From Bryobacteraceae bacterium (GTDB lineage Bacteria; Acidobacteriota; Terriglobia; Bryobacterales; Bryobacteraceae), in contig BPGE01000001.1 in the NCBI GenBank assembly GCA_026002875.1, forward strand, positions 1,364,001 through 1,428,000: a stretch of 64,000 nt of DNA. The letters are read 5' to 3'. A program made the translations under genes and the position numbers. Positions 7,194 through 16,737 of the stretch are shown one piece after another (the first letter of the stretch is position 1; the number at the start of each line of letters is the position of its first letter). The notes below the pieces were generated by a model. The model did not search any database. It saw only the letters and a program-made list of their open reading frames with translations, and was not told where the DNA came from.

Positions 7194-8066
7194 CTACGCC
7201 CGCGCCGCCCGCTGCCGCGCCCGGCTCACCGCCTGCTTCTGATACTCGAGAAACGCCGCCCCCAGCCGCTCCGCCACGCTCCAGTCCGTGCGGATGCTGA
7301 GCCCCTCCACCGCCGCCACCGGCAGAACATCGCGCGTCGTGGAGGTGATGAACAGCCCGTCGGCTTTTTCCAGATCTTCCAGCGTCAGCGTGCGCTCGGA
7401 GACGCGGATGCCCGGAACCTCGATCACTTCCAGCAGCAACTCCCGCGTGATGCCCGGCAGGCAGCCGGAACTCAGGGGTGGAGTCACTGCTTCATTGCCA
7501 TAGACGGCGAACACGTTGGCCGACGTGCACTCGCTCACCTCGCCGCGCTCGTTGAGCAGGATCATCTCGTCCAGTCCCTGCACGTGCGCTTCTTCATGCC
7601 ACACGAGGTTCATGGCCCAGGAAGCTGACTTCACGCCGGAGAACGGCCCTTCTGCGTGCCTGGCCTGCGGGACGATGCCGAGCCGCGCCGATGCGCCCCA
7701 CCGGGTCCGCGGCGCCGTAAACGCCACCAGATCGAAATCCCGGTCGAACCCCGGTCCCTCCCACAGCGTGCCGCGGTTGCGCATCACCAGCACGCGCAGA
7801 GCGGCATCGTAGGCCTGGTTCGCTTCGACCAGCCGCAGCAGCTCGGCCTCCAGCTCCTCGGGCGCCCAGGGGAAGGGAACCCGCAGCAGATCGGCGTCTT
7901 TCCGCATGCGCGCCCAGTGCCGCTCGAACGCGAACAGCACTCCGTCCATCACGCGGATCGTCGAAAACACGCCCCAACCCGCGAACAGACCCACCTGGCC
8001 CGCACGGAACAGCGCCTCATCCGCGCGGCGGATCTGACCGGAAAGCAGGAAGTACGGATGAATCAC
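7194..8066 (-). CDS. Aminotransferase class IV (branched-chain aminotransferase / aminodeoxychorismate lyase-like)
   Basis: 290 residues from GTG at 8066. PLP-fold type IV enzymes: the group includes IlvE, PabC and D-amino-acid transaminase. The Schiff-base Lys lies in GVKSASWAMNLVWHEEA; LSSGCLPGITRELLLE is the conserved PLP-phosphate region. EVSECTSANVFAVYGNEAVTPPL is also typical. IlvE-type versus PabC-type cannot be told apart safely; the short, rather divergent N-terminus (IHPYFLLSGQI...) and the lone genomic position leave both open. The GTG start has no Shine-Dalgarno site but has TACACT six bases upstream, suggesting a leaderless transcript. Diverges from the Gfo/Idh/MocA gene. Confidence 0.85.
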   Translation of the reverse strand: MIHPYFLLSGQIRRADEALFRAGQVGLFAGWGVFSTIRVMDGVLFAFERHWARMRKDADLLRVPFPWAPEELEAELLRLVEANQAYDAALRVLVMRNRGTLWEGPGFDRDFDLVAFTAPRTRWGASARLGIVPQARHAEGPFSGVKSASWAMNLVWHEEAHVQGLDEMILLNERGEVSECTSANVFAVYGNEAVTPPLSSGCLPGITRELLLEVIEVPGIRVSERTLTLEDLEKADGLFITSTTRDVLPVAAVEGLSIRTDWSVAERLGAAFLEYQKQAVSRARQRAARA

Positions 8067-8072
8067 ACAACC

Positions 8073-8078
8073 AGTGTA
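8073..8078 (-). promoter_or_regulatory. -10-like hexamer TACACT, leaderless start of the aminotransferase gene
   Basis: On the minus strand TACACT (8078 to 8073) is followed by 6 nt and the GTG start at 8066. No Shine-Dalgarno sequence between them. Confidence 0.45.
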
Positions 8079-8225
8079 AACAGCGCGGTCCGCGCAACGC
8101 TGAATGCACCACAGCAGAGTCGCGAATGATGGCGGGCGGTTCCGTCTGTCCCCAGGGACGCGTCCCGGCCCCTGCCCGGCGCGGCCCCAAAGTCCTGAGC
8201 CCCGCGGGCCGATTCGCTGCTCGCA

Positions 8226-8231
8226 TAGAAT
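8226..8231 (+). promoter_or_regulatory. -10-like hexamer TAGAAT before the Gfo/Idh/MocA gene
   Basis: TAGAAT at 8226-8231, 9 nt before ATG 8241, no Shine-Dalgarno; expected RNA start at about 8238-8241. The divergent gap also has a 12-bp palindrome GGGACGCGTCCC at 8155-8166. Confidence 0.45.
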
Positions 8232-8240
8232 GACGGCGTC

Positions 8241-9260
8241 ATGATGCGCAGGCGCGAATTTCTCACTTTGCCCGCACTGGCCGCGCAGCCGCGCCGCCTG
8301 CGGGCGGCGTTCCTCGGCGCGGCTCATTCGCACGCTTTCGACAAACTGCGGCTGGTGAAAGCGTCGCCGGACTACGAGCTGGCTGGCGTCTGGGAAGAGT
8401 CTCCGCCGGCGCGGAAGACGCTCGAGAAACTCGGCCCGCTCCCCTGGCGGCCGAAGAGCGAGATTCTGGCTGACCGCTCCATCGAAGTGATCTTCATTGA
8501 AAGCGATGTGCCGCAGATTCCGCTGCTGGCCATCGAAGCCCTGGAAGCTGGCAGGCACTGCCACATTGAGAAACCGATCGCCTACACGCGGGAGCGCCTG
8601 CGCCGCATCATCGAGCTGGCCCGGCAGAAACGGCTCATCATCCAGGGCGGCTACATGTGGCGCCACAACCCCGCCGTCGAGAAAGCTCTGGAAGCCGCTC
8701 GGCAGGGTTGGCTGGGCGACGTTTACCTCATTCACGCGCGCATGAACACGCTCATCGGCCCCGACCGGCGGCCGGAGTGGAACCGTTTCCCGGGCGGCCA
8801 GATGTTCGAGCAGGGCGCGCACCTCGTCGACATCGTGGTGCGGCTTCTGGGACGCCCGCAGCGCATCACAAGCTTTCTGCGCCATGACGGTCCGTTCGAG
8901 GACACTCTGAAGGACAACACGGCGGCGGTACTCGAGTACAGCCGCGCCATGGCCATCATCACATCCAGCGTGCTCCAGCCGAACGCCGGCCAGCACCGCG
9001 TGCTGGAAATCTTCGGTTCGAATGGCAATGCCGCGGTCCGGCCGATCGAGCCGCCACAGCTGGAAATCGATCTCGCGAAACCCGCCGGTCCCTACCGCGC
9101 GGGCCGACAGAAGGTGGATTTGCCGCCGTACGAGCGCTATGTCGGCGACATCGCCGCGCTGGCGCGCGCCGTGCGCGGCGAGCGCGCTCTGGAAACGACG
9201 GCGGAGACCGAACTGGCCGTCCACGAAACGCTGCTTGAAGCTTCCGGCATGGCTGGGTGA
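8241..9260 (+). CDS. Gfo/Idh/MocA family NAD(P)-dependent oxidoreductase
   Basis: 339 residues. N-terminal Rossmann domain (RRLRAAFLGAAHSHAFDK), slightly degenerate in the GxGxxG region (LGAAHS), then the family hallmark HIEKPIA (EKP motif, Lys contacts the substrate/nicotinamide) near residue 110, and C-terminal alpha/beta domain with GGQMFEQGAHLVDIVVRLLG, where the His is the catalytic base. Members oxidise or reduce sugars and related polyols, often secreted in acidobacteria. The start MMRRREFLTLPALAAQP resembles a truncated Tat leader, so export is possible. Downstream MFS gene begins at the stop codon, suggesting an operon and perhaps a shared substrate. Confidence 0.87.
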   Translation: MMRRREFLTLPALAAQPRRLRAAFLGAAHSHAFDKLRLVKASPDYELAGVWEESPPARKTLEKLGPLPWRPKSEILADRSIEVIFIESDVPQIPLLAIEALEAGRHCHIEKPIAYTRERLRRIIELARQKRLIIQGGYMWRHNPAVEKALEAARQGWLGDVYLIHARMNTLIGPDRRPEWNRFPGGQMFEQGAHLVDIVVRLLGRPQRITSFLRHDGPFEDTLKDNTAAVLEYSRAMAIITSSVLQPNAGQHRVLEIFGSNGNAAVRPIEPPQLEIDLAKPAGPYRAGRQKVDLPPYERYVGDIAALARAVRGERALETTAETELAVHETLLEASGMAG

Positions 9261-9301
9261 TCGCCCCTGCCAGAGCGCCGCCTTCATGCGACGATGGAGA
9301 T

Positions 9302-10525
9302 GTGCAGGCAAGCCGGCCGGCGCCGCGCGGAGCGCTGGGAGCGATCTTCCTCATTGTTTTCCTCGACCTGATGGGCGCGGGCATTCTCGTGCCTGTCATC
9401 CCGTTTGTCGTCCAGCCTTACCGCAGCGACGCGCTCACCGTGGGCCTGCTGGCGCTGGCCTTTTCCGCCGCCCAGTTCGCCGCGGCCCCGCTGCTGGGCG
9501 CCTGGTCGGACCGCCGCGGGCGCAGGCCCGTTCTGCTGGCCTGCCTGCTGGGCACAGCGGCCAGCTATTTCCTGTTCGGCGCGGCATGGTCTCTCGCCGT
9601 GCTGTTCGCCGCGCGCCTGCTGTCGGGGTTCGCCGGCGGTTCGATCACAACGGCGCAAGCCTACATCGCTGACATCAGCGAACCGCGGGACCGCGCCAGG
9701 AACTTCGGCCTCATCGGAGCGGCGTTCGGTCTCGGCTTTATTCTCGGCCCCGCTATGGGCGGCGCGTTGAGCAGGATCAGCCTGTCTGCGCCGGCATACG
9801 CTTCCGGCGTGCTGTCGCTGGTGACGTTTGCGGTGGCGGCGGTCACGCTGAAGGAGACGCTTCCTCCCGAGCACAGAAAAGCCCACGAGATCCGCTGGCG
9901 CGACCTCGACCCCATGCAGCAGATCGGCGGCGCGCTGCGGCGGGCTGAGTTCCGCGAGCTGATGCTGGCGACCTTCGCGCTCAACTTCGCGATGGCAGGG
10001 CTGCAGACGAACTTTCCCGTGTTCACCCATGCGCGCTTCGGGCTGGACGCTTCGGGCAACGCCATTCTGTTCGCGTTTCTCGGCCTGATGGCGGCGTTCA
10101 CGCAGGGCTATCTGCTCCGCCGGCTGACGCGGCGCGTGAGCGAGGCGGCGCTGGCCGTCTGGGGCGCGTGCCTGTTCGCGGGCGGCTTCGCCGCGGCTGC
10201 AGTGGCGCACGCCGTCTGGCTGCTGTACGCGGCTGTGGCGCTGACCGCTCTGGGGTTCGGGCTGGCGAACCCCGCTCTCACAGGGCTCATCTCGCGCCGC
10301 GCCGGCGCCGGCGAGCAGGGCGCGCTGCTCGGCACGGCGCAGTCCGCCTCCAGCCTGACGCGCGTCGTGGGCCCCGTCTGGGCGGGCGCCGTTTTCGACC
10401 ACCTCAGCAACGGCGCTCCCTATTGGAGCGGCGTGCTGTTCTCGCTGGTGGCGGCGTACTGGGCGTACCACGCGACGCACAGCGGCGCCCGGCCGGCGCG
10501 CGAGGAGACTCCTGTGCCCAGATAG
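9302..10525 (+). CDS. MFS transporter, TetA/Bcr-like drug or metabolite exporter
   Basis: 407 residues from GTG 9302, preferred because ATGGAGAT precedes it; a GTG at 9257 overlapping the previous stop would add 15 residues. About twelve membrane segments begin with GAIFLIVFLDLMGAGILVPVIPF. The loop 2-3 motif GAWSDRRGRRPVLL is the MFS signature A and GLIGAAFGLGFILGPAMGG is the antiporter motif C of the 12-14 TM proton-drug exporters such as TetA. It probably exports a small molecule in exchange for protons at the inner membrane. Substrate unknown. Convergent with dinB, whose stop is 2 bp away. Confidence 0.87.
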   Translation: MQASRPAPRGALGAIFLIVFLDLMGAGILVPVIPFVVQPYRSDALTVGLLALAFSAAQFAAAPLLGAWSDRRGRRPVLLACLLGTAASYFLFGAAWSLAVLFAARLLSGFAGGSITTAQAYIADISEPRDRARNFGLIGAAFGLGFILGPAMGGALSRISLSAPAYASGVLSLVTFAVAAVTLKETLPPEHRKAHEIRWRDLDPMQQIGGALRRAEFRELMLATFALNFAMAGLQTNFPVFTHARFGLDASGNAILFAFLGLMAAFTQGYLLRRLTRRVSEAALAVWGACLFAGGFAAAAVAHAVWLLYAAVALTALGFGLANPALTGLISRRAGAGEQGALLGTAQSASSLTRVVGPVWAGAVFDHLSNGAPYWSGVLFSLVAAYWAYHATHSGARPAREETPVPR

Positions 10526-10526
10526 A

Positions 10527-11774
10527 TCACGCGGGTTTGCGCGGCGCGCGCGGGCCCTTGCCCGGAAGCCCGGCGGGGTTTTCGTGCACCTTCTCGCGGT
10601 CCTCGGAGGTCATGCCCGCGGCCAGCTGAACGCTCTTTTCCCCAAAGCGGTCCCGGATGCGGTCTGCCGCGGCCAGCGCCTGCCGCGCGCGCTCTCTGCG
10701 CTCCGCCTCCAGCAGCGACACCTGGCCCTGGGCCTCATCCAGCCCCGAGACGCCCATGCCGATCAGCCGCACGGGCGCGCCGCTCTTCCACGTCCGGCGG
10801 AACAGCTCCCGCGAAACGGCGATCAGATCCGCGTCCACATCCGTGGCTTCGGGCAGAGTCTTCGAACGGCTGAGCGTCGTGAAGTCGGAATAGCGCAGCT
10901 TCAGCTCGACGGTGCGCGCGAACAGGCGGTGCTCGCGCAGACGGCGCCCGACTTTCTCGGCCTGCCGCGCCAGCGTGGCTTCCAGCAGCGCCGGATCACG
11001 CACGTCTTCAGAGAACGTGTGTTCGTGCGAGATGCTCTTCGGATCCTCGTATGCGCCGATTTCGCCCTCGAACCAAGCGCCCGCGTCCGCGCCGCGCGCC
11101 TTGCCCGCCAGCGCCAGGCCCCACTGCCCGAATCGGCGCAGCAGGAAGTCCTCGTCGAGCCGCGCCAGATCGCCGATCCGGCGCACGCCGATCTCCCGCA
11201 GCCGCTCCGCGGTCACACGCCCCACGCCGGGGATGCGGCTGACGTCGAGCGGCGCCAGAAACGCGGCTTCCATGCCCGGCGGCACCCACGCGATGCCGTT
11301 CGGCTTGGCGAAGTCCGAGCAGATCTTGGCCAGCATCTTCGACGTGGCCGCACCGATCGAGCAGTTGAGTCCCGTGCGCTGGCCGATGCGGTCGTGCAGC
11401 AGCGTGGCGGCGCGCAGCGGCGGACCCCACAGCCGTTCCGTTCCGGTCATGTCCAGATAGGCTTCGTCGATGCTCGCCATCGAAACCTGCGGCGTGAACT
11501 CCAGCAGGATCTCGTGCACCCGGTGCGAATACTCGCGGTAGCGTTCCGGGTGGCCGTCCAGGAAGATGGCGTGCGGGCAGAGCTTCGCTGCCGTCCGCAG
11601 CGGCATGGCCGAGTGCACGCCGTACTTGCGGGCTTCGTAGGATGCGGCTGCCACGACGCCGCGCTCGTCTTTCTGCCCGCCGACGACGACAGGCTTGCCC
11701 TTCAGGCCGGGGTCGAAGAGTTCTTCGACCGAGACGAAGAAAGCGTCCATGTCGACGTGGAAGATGGTTTTCAC
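10527..11774 (-). CDS. dinB: DNA polymerase IV (Y-family translesion polymerase)
   Basis: 415 residues from GTG at 11774 ([17 protein letters not shown]), which overlaps the prmC stop as GTGA; a longer ATG start at 11807 would overlap prmC by 37 bp and does not fit the family N-terminus. Metal-binding Asp8, Asp103 and Glu104 (SMASIDEAYLDMT) are present, as are the Y-family palm, HhH thumb region (SRIPGVGRVTAERLREIGV) and little-finger domain. Error-prone bypass of damaged DNA, but here last in an operon with prfA and prmC rather than in an obvious SOS unit; I see no LexA-like box upstream of the operon. C-terminus has a basic Pro-rich tail, without a clear beta-clamp motif; QVSLLE near residue 358 may serve. 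Confidence 0.93.
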   Translation of the reverse strand: MKTIFHVDMDAFFVSVEELFDPGLKGKPVVVGGQKDERGVVAAASYEARKYGVHSAMPLRTAAKLCPHAIFLDGHPERYREYSHRVHEILLEFTPQVSMASIDEAYLDMTGTERLWGPPLRAATLLHDRIGQRTGLNCSIGAATSKMLAKICSDFAKPNGIAWVPPGMEAAFLAPLDVSRIPGVGRVTAERLREIGVRRIGDLARLDEDFLLRRFGQWGLALAGKARGADAGAWFEGEIGAYEDPKSISHEHTFSEDVRDPALLEATLARQAEKVGRRLREHRLFARTVELKLRYSDFTTLSRSKTLPEATDVDADLIAVSRELFRRTWKSGAPVRLIGMGVSGLDEAQGQVSLLEAERRERARQALAAADRIRDRFGEKSVQLAAGMTSEDREKVHENPAGLPGKGPRAPRKPA

Positions 11775-12598
11775 GGCGTGAAACGCGCGCGGACGACGCG
11801 CGGCCATCCAGCCAGATCATACTCCGTGGCGAGATTGGACCAGGCCGCGGTGAAAGCGGCGCGCACGCCCGGCTCGCCCTGATAGCCGATTTCAACGATC
11901 AGCCAGCCGCCGGGCTTGAGCAGCCGTTCGGCTTCAGGCACGATGCGGCGGTAGTATTCGACGCCTGTCTCGCCGCCGGCCAGGGCGATGTGCGGCTCGT
12001 GATCGCGCACTTCGCGTTGCAACGAAGGGATTTCATGCAATGGAATGTAGGGCGGGTTGGCGACGATCAGATCGAAGCGCGCCGAGATGGCGGACGCGAG
12101 GTCGCACTGCACGAGATCGACGCGCGCGGCATGACGCCGCACGTTGCGCCGGGCCACCTGCAGGGCTTCCATGCTGATGTCGGTGGCAGCCGCCCAGGCG
12201 TTCAATTCCAGAGCGAGCGTGACGGCGAGATTGCCCGAGCCCGTGCACAGATCGAGCACCCGGCGGGCGTCCGGGGCGGCACGGAGCGCCTGTTCCACCA
12301 CGTGCTCCGTTTCGGGGCGGGGAATCAGGACGGCGGGCGAAACCTCGAACTCGCGGCCATAGAACTCCTGCCGGCGCGTAATGTGCTGGAGCGGTTTGCC
12401 CTGGAGCCGCTCGTGCAGGTAACGCCCGTAGTGGATCCACTCGATGGTCGTCAGTTCGTGCTCCGGATGCGAGTAAAGATAGCTGCGCCCGCGCCGGAGA
12501 GCGTGGCAGAGGAGGACTTCGGCGGTGAGCCGTGGCTCGGGGGTGCCAGCCGCGGCGAGGATCTCAGACCCTTGCCGGAGCGCCGTCCGCAGATTCAT
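11771..12598 (-). CDS. prmC: Peptide chain release factor N5-glutamine methyltransferase
   Basis: 275 residues. Methylates the Gln of the GGQ motif of RF1/RF2. N-terminal helical domain (1-80) and SAM-dependent Rossmann domain with [13 protein letters not shown] (114-126) and the substrate-Gln-binding NPPY at 181-184; LIPRPETE is the conserved N6/N5-MTase motif. Overlaps prfA (its substrate gene) by 35 bp and dinB by 4 bp, the usual prfA-prmC pairing. Complete and of usual length. Confidence 0.95.
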   Translation of the reverse strand: MNLRTALRQGSEILAAAGTPEPRLTAEVLLCHALRRGRSYLYSHPEHELTTIEWIHYGRYLHERLQGKPLQHITRRQEFYGREFEVSPAVLIPRPETEHVVEQALRAAPDARRVLDLCTGSGNLAVTLALELNAWAAATDISMEALQVARRNVRRHAARVDLVQCDLASAISARFDLIVANPPYIPLHEIPSLQREVRDHEPHIALAGGETGVEYYRRIVPEAERLLKPGGWLIVEIGYQGEPGVRAAFTAAWSNLATEYDLAGWPRVVRARFTP

Positions 12599-13688
12599 GC
12601 TGGGCCGCCTGGGCGGCTTCGGCCTGCTCGCGCAGCTTCTGGGCGTTGTAGAAGGTGGTGCAGGCGTCGATCAGGGGGTCGAGCTCGCCCTCCATGATGC
12701 GGTCGAGCTGATAGAGCGTCAGGCCGATGCGGTGGTCGGTGACGCGGTTCTCCTTGAAGTTGTACGTGCGGATCTTCTCGGAGCGGTCGCCGGTGCCGAC
12801 CTGTGAGCGGCGGTCGGCCCCGATCGCCTGGCGCTGCTTCTCAAGCTCCATCTCGTAGAGGCGGGAGCGCAGCACGCGCTCGGCCTTCGCTCGGTTTTTG
12901 ATCTGCGATTTTTCGTCCTGGCAGGTCACCACCAGCCCTGTGGGCAGGTGCGTGATGCGCACGGCAGAGTATGTCGTGTTGACGCTCTGGCCGCCCGGGC
13001 CGGAGGAGCAGTAGGTGTCGATGCGGATGTCCTTCGGATCGATCTTCACCTCGACTTCGTCGGCTTCCGGCAGCACGGCGACGGTGATCGTGGAAGTGTG
13101 GATGCGGCCCTGCTGTTCGGTGACGGGAACACGCTGGACCCGGTGGACGCCGCTTTCGTACTTCAGCTTCGAGTAGACGCGGTCGCCGCTGACAAGGGCG
13201 ATGATTTCCTTGAACCCGCCGGCTTCGGATTCGCTGACCGACGTGACCTCGACCTTCCATCCCTGGCTTTCCGCATAGCGCGAGTACATGCGGAAAACCT
13301 CGGCGGCGAACAGGCTGGCTTCGTCGCCTCCGGCGCCGGCGCGGATCTCGAGCAGAACGTCCTTGTCGTCGTTGGGGTCTTTCGGCAGCAGCAGAATCTT
13401 GAGACGCTCGGCCAGCTCCCGCTCGCGCGGTTCGAGCCGCGCGATCTCTTCTTCGGCCATCTCGCGCAGCGCGGGATCTTTTTCTTCGAGCATGAGGCGC
13501 GCGCCGGCCAGGTCGTCGAGCACCTTGCGGTACTCGCGCCAGACGCTGACGATCTCCTCCAGGTCGCGGTGGGCCTTGGCCGTTTTGCGGTACAGCGCGG
13601 CGTCCTGAATGACGGCCGGATCGGCCATCTGCGCGGCGAGCGCTTCGAACTTGCGCTCCACTTCTTCCAGTTGGCGGGTGAAATCCAT
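12564..13688 (-). CDS. prfA: Peptide chain release factor 1
   Basis: 374 residues, slightly longer than E. coli RF1 (360). Recognises UAA/UAG: the codon-reading tripeptide PVT stands in [13 protein letters not shown], distinguishing RF1 from RF2. The catalytic GGQ is at 232-234 ([12 protein letters not shown]), the site modified by PrmC. C-terminal basic region ends ...ADGAPARV. Starts with ATG at 13688 whose A overlaps the DUF1385 stop (TGATG), so translation is coupled. Confidence 0.96.
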   Translation of the reverse strand: MDFTRQLEEVERKFEALAAQMADPAVIQDAALYRKTAKAHRDLEEIVSVWREYRKVLDDLAGARLMLEEKDPALREMAEEEIARLEPRERELAERLKILLLPKDPNDDKDVLLEIRAGAGGDEASLFAAEVFRMYSRYAESQGWKVEVTSVSESEAGGFKEIIALVSGDRVYSKLKYESGVHRVQRVPVTEQQGRIHTSTITVAVLPEADEVEVKIDPKDIRIDTYCSSGPGGQSVNTTYSAVRITHLPTGLVVTCQDEKSQIKNRAKAERVLRSRLYEMELEKQRQAIGADRRSQVGTGDRSEKIRTYNFKENRVTDHRIGLTLYQLDRIMEGELDPLIDACTTFYNAQKLREQAEAAQAAQHESADGAPARV

Positions 13689-14683
13689 CAGGCGATGACC
13701 AGCTCTCCGCCCTGCTGCTTCTCGATCTCCATGGCGCGGTCCAGGGCGATGATGGCGATCTCCGTCTGCGCGTCGGAGGGCGGCTGCGTGGTGATGCGCT
13801 GCAGCCAGAGTCCGGGAGCGGTGAACAGCGCCAGAAGGCTGCCGCGGCGCCGCGCGGCGAAGCGGATCACCTCGTAGCTGAGGCCGGCGATCAGCGGCAG
13901 GGCCGCAACGCGGACCGCCATCTTCTCCACGAAGCCGTGCGCGGGGATGACGGCGTATACGGCGATGGACACCATCATCACCACCAGCAGAAAACTGGTG
14001 CCGCAGCGCGGATGGAACGTCGGAAACTGGCGGGCGTTCTCGACGCTGACCGGTTGGCCGCTCTCAAAGTTGAAGACGACGCGGTGCTCGGCGCCATGGT
14101 ATTCAAACACGCGGCGGATGTCCGCCCAGCGGGAGATCAGCCACAGAAAACCGAGGAAGATCAGGAGCCGCACAACGCCGTCCACCAGATTGAACAGGAT
14201 CTGGTTGTGCAGCTCGGGGTAGACATCCTCGAGCCGGGTTGTGATCCACAGCGGGACGAACTTGTACAGCGTGATGAAGAAGACGAACGAGAAGGCCAGG
14301 TTCAGCGCCATCAGCCAGCCGGGGATTTCGCCGGCTTTCTTGCCTCCCTCTCCCGAAGCCGCGCCCGTTTCAGCCTGCATGGCGACGTCGGCGGAGAAGC
14401 GCAGGGCCTTGACGCCAAGCGCCATGGCCTGGCCCAGCGTCCCCACGCCCCGCAGAATGGGCAGTCTGAACGCAGGGTACTTTTCGGAGAGCTTCGGGCA
14501 GGGGCGCTCGTCGATCACCACCTCGCCGTCCGGCCTCCGCACGGCCACCGCGTAGCTGTGCGGCGCCCGCATCATGACGCCTTCCATCACCGCCTGCCCG
14601 CCGACGAGGGTTTCTTCCCCGCTCTCCAGCACGGGCAGCATCTGCGTATGGGCAGCCAGACGGAAAAAGTCACGCAGGGTCAA
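13688..14683 (-). CDS. DUF1385 (YqhQ-like) membrane protein
   Basis: 331 residues from TTG at 14683, chosen for GAGAGG 8 nt upstream; an ATG at 14641 is an alternative. DUF1385 signature [27 protein letters not shown] near the N-terminus, about four membrane helices ([35 protein letters not shown] and two more after 215), and the conserved [15 protein letters not shown] His/Glu motif between them, which may bind a metal. Function unknown, though the family commonly precedes prfA in many Firmicutes and acidobacteria. A -10-like TATACT at 14712-14707 gives an RNA start about 17 nt before the TTG. Confidence 0.88.
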   Translation of the reverse strand: MTLRDFFRLAAHTQMLPVLESGEETLVGGQAVMEGVMMRAPHSYAVAVRRPDGEVVIDERPCPKLSEKYPAFRLPILRGVGTLGQAMALGVKALRFSADVAMQAETGAASGEGGKKAGEIPGWLMALNLAFSFVFFITLYKFVPLWITTRLEDVYPELHNQILFNLVDGVVRLLIFLGFLWLISRWADIRRVFEYHGAEHRVVFNFESGQPVSVENARQFPTFHPRCGTSFLLVVMMVSIAVYAVIPAHGFVEKMAVRVAALPLIAGLSYEVIRFAARRRGSLLALFTAPGLWLQRITTQPPSDAQTEIAIIALDRAMEIEKQQGGELVIA

Positions 14684-14706
14684 TCGATCTCAGCCTCTCT
14701 TCTTTG

Positions 14707-14712
14707 AGTATA
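14707..14712 (-). promoter_or_regulatory. -10 element for the DUF1385-prfA-prmC-dinB operon
   Basis: TATACT on the minus strand; a weak TTGCGC lies 19 bp upstream. It leaves a short leader with the GAGAGG ribosome site. Confidence 0.4.
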
Positions 14713-14784
14713 GCCGCCGGGGTATGGATTCGCGCAAAAAAGGCGGCGGCTGCCCCCGCAGCGGCTCGGAGCCAGCCCGGCTGC

Positions 14785-15156
14785 TCAGGCCGCGGCCATG
14801 GAGCGGCGCAGCCCCGCGTGGGTCTCCAGAAGCCAGCGGATCTGGATCGTCTCGAAGGGTGGCGCGCAGTAATCAGCCGCGCCCTCTTCCAGAGCATCGA
14901 GCCAGCCATCCACCTCGGGAAGGCGGCTGACAACGACGACCGGCGTGCTGGCGAACAGACTGAGCGCCTGCCTGAGAACCGGGCGCGCCGACGGGCAAAA
15001 CACAATGTCGGGCTGTTCCGGAGTCGCTCCAGTGGCATGCTCTGTCTGGCATCCGCACCTCGCCAGCTCCCTCTCGAGGCTGGAAGCCAGGCTCGGATCG
15101 AGAGCAAAGAGAACCGCCCGTTTGGCTGCGGGCCTGGAGTCAGATGCACCTGTCAT
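14785..15156 (-). CDS. Degenerate response-regulator receiver domain protein
   Basis: 123 residues from ATG 15156, with GGAGGGGAAGAG upstream. Fold looks like a CheY receiver: strand AVLFALD, helix, [35 protein letters not shown]. However the phosphoacceptor Asp that normally ends beta-3 (DxxxP) is replaced (FCPSARP has no Asp), and the conserved Lys before the final Pro-Phe is Pro (APPF). So it is a pseudo-receiver, unlikely to be phosphorylated in the usual way. No output domain. It stands alone, divergent from ispG. A partner kinase or binding target is not evident nearby. Confidence 0.7.
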   Translation of the reverse strand: MTGASDSRPAAKRAVLFALDPSLASSLERELARCGCQTEHATGATPEQPDIVFCPSARPVLRQALSLFASTPVVVVSRLPEVDGWLDALEEGAADYCAPPFETIQIRWLLETHAGLRRSMAAA

Positions 15157-15342
15157 CGCTCTCTTCCCCTCCACTTGCCGTCGCGGCCAGTGTCGCCAAT
15201 CTCGGGCGCCCCACGGGAGAGACGCCAACAAGGACGTTCCCAGCGTCCCGCGTACACTCCCATTTTAGGGCGAAACGTCCGCAATTCCAATTCAAATTTT
15301 TTATCGCGGGCATCGGATTCCGGCCATCGTGGAGATGTTACT

Positions 15343-15350
15343 GCTAAAAT
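15343..15350 (+). promoter_or_regulatory. Extended -10 for ispG
   Basis: TGCTAAAAT (15342-15350). RNA start would be near 15357, leaving a 13-nt leader that holds GGAGGTG (15361-15367). It overlaps an upstream ATG at 15349, so that ATG cannot be the start on this transcript. Confidence 0.4.
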
Positions 15351-15369
15351 GAAGGTTCCCGGAGGTGAA

Positions 15370-16599
15370 ATGGCGAAGATCGAGCGCAGGAAGACCGTTT
15401 GCGTCAACGTGGGCGGTGTCAAAGTAGGCGGCGGGCATCCGATCGTCGTGCAGTCGATGACAAACACGGATACCGCCGATGTCACTGCCACGGTCAACCA
15501 GGTAATGGAACTGGCGCGCGCCGGTTCCGAAGTCGTCCGGATCACCGTTAACACCGAGGAAGCCGCCCGTGCCGTGCCCCGCGTCGTCGAGACGCTGGAC
15601 AAGTTCGGGTTCCGAACGCCGATCGTAGGGGATTTCCATTATAACGGCCACATCCTTCTGAAAAAGTACCCGGATTGCGCGAAAAGTCTCGCCAAATATC
15701 GAATTAACCCGGGAAATGTGAATATCGGCCGAAAAACGGATGAAAATTTCCGCACAATGATTGAATGCGCCCTCGACTACGGCAAGCCCGTGCGGATCGG
15801 CGTCAACTGGGGCTCGCTGGACTCGGCGCTGCTGACACGCATGATGGACGAGAACGCCCGCCTGCCGGAGCCTCTGGACGCGGCCGAAGTGACGAAAAGG
15901 GCCATCGTCGCCAGCGCGCTCGAGTCGGCGCGGATGGCGGAGAGCTATGGGCTCCCTCATGACCGCATCATCCTCAGCGCAAAAGTGTCCGGCGTGCAGG
16001 ACCTGATCGACGTGAACCGGATGCTGGCGGCGCAGTGCGATTACCCCCTGCACATCGGCCTCACCGAGGCTGGCATGGGCGCCAAGGGCATCGTCGCGAC
16101 CACGGCGGCGCTGGCCGTGCTCCTGCAGGAAGGCATCGGGGACACGATCCGCGCGTCGCTGACTCCCGCGCCGAACGGCGACCGCACCGAGGAGGTGCTC
16201 GTCTGCCAGCAGATCCTGCAATCTCTCGGCATCCGCAGCTTCACCCCGCAGGTGACGGCATGCCCGGGTTGCGGGCGCACCACCAGCACGTTCTTCCAGG
16301 AGATGGCGGAGCAGATCCAGACCTACCTGCGCGAGCAGATGCCTCTCTGGAAGGAGCGCTACCCGGGCGTCGAAGAGATGAAAGTGGCCGTGATGGGCTG
16401 CATTGTGAACGGTCCCGGCGAATCGAAGCACGCCAACATCGGCATCTCGCTTCCGGGCACCTTCGAGGAGCCCAAGGCGCCCGTGTTCGTCGACGGTCAG
16501 CTCGTCAAGACGCTGCGCGGCGAGGGAATCGTGGCCGAATTCATCGCCATGCTGAACGACTACGTCGAGCGGAAGTACGGCGCGGCGGCCGTGCGCTGA
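15370..16599 (+). CDS. ispG: 4-hydroxy-3-methylbut-2-en-1-yl diphosphate synthase (flavodoxin/ferredoxin)
   Basis: 409 residues. Penultimate step of the MEP isoprenoid pathway: MEcPP to HMBPP by a [4Fe-4S] reductase. The cluster ligands Cys298 and Cys301 (ACPGCGRTT), Cys344 ([10 protein letters not shown]) and Glu351 are in place. N-terminal TIM barrel with [13 protein letters not shown]. Start at ATG 15370 (MAKIERRKT) preferred over 15349 because of its position after the promoter and GGAGGTG, although spacing is short. Two-domain bacterial type without the plant/Chlamydia insert. Monocistronic. Confidence 0.96.
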   Translation: MAKIERRKTVCVNVGGVKVGGGHPIVVQSMTNTDTADVTATVNQVMELARAGSEVVRITVNTEEAARAVPRVVETLDKFGFRTPIVGDFHYNGHILLKKYPDCAKSLAKYRINPGNVNIGRKTDENFRTMIECALDYGKPVRIGVNWGSLDSALLTRMMDENARLPEPLDAAEVTKRAIVASALESARMAESYGLPHDRIILSAKVSGVQDLIDVNRMLAAQCDYPLHIGLTEAGMGAKGIVATTAALAVLLQEGIGDTIRASLTPAPNGDRTEEVLVCQQILQSLGIRSFTPQVTACPGCGRTTSTFFQEMAEQIQTYLREQMPLWKERYPGVEEMKVAVMGCIVNGPGESKHANIGISLPGTFEEPKAPVFVDGQLVKTLRGEGIVAEFIAMLNDYVERKYGAAAVR

Positions 16600-16737
16600 G
16601 CGCGCAGTCCCGCAGCTCGCGCGGATGGCTGAGCGCCGCGAGCGGAGCGGCGGCAGACCCCGCAGACCACTCCCCTGGCGGCGCCATTCAGGGGCCCGCC
16701 AGAGCCGCTGGCCGTTCGCCCGGCCTGTCTTTGCGGC

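Noticed and set aside
6908-7628. Repeat-containing open frames read as a repetitive peptide
   Set aside because: The 16-residue period arises only because 48 is divisible by three; no ribosome site, and the frames run antisense into the aminotransferase.
8155-8166. Operator at GGGACGCGTCCC
   Set aside because: A perfect 12-bp palindrome, but GC-rich palindromes this short are expected often in such DNA.
11775-11807. Longer dinB N-terminus from ATG 11807
   Set aside because: Overlaps prmC by 37 bp and adds residues not found before HVDMDAFF in the family; GTG 11774 gives a GTGA overlap.
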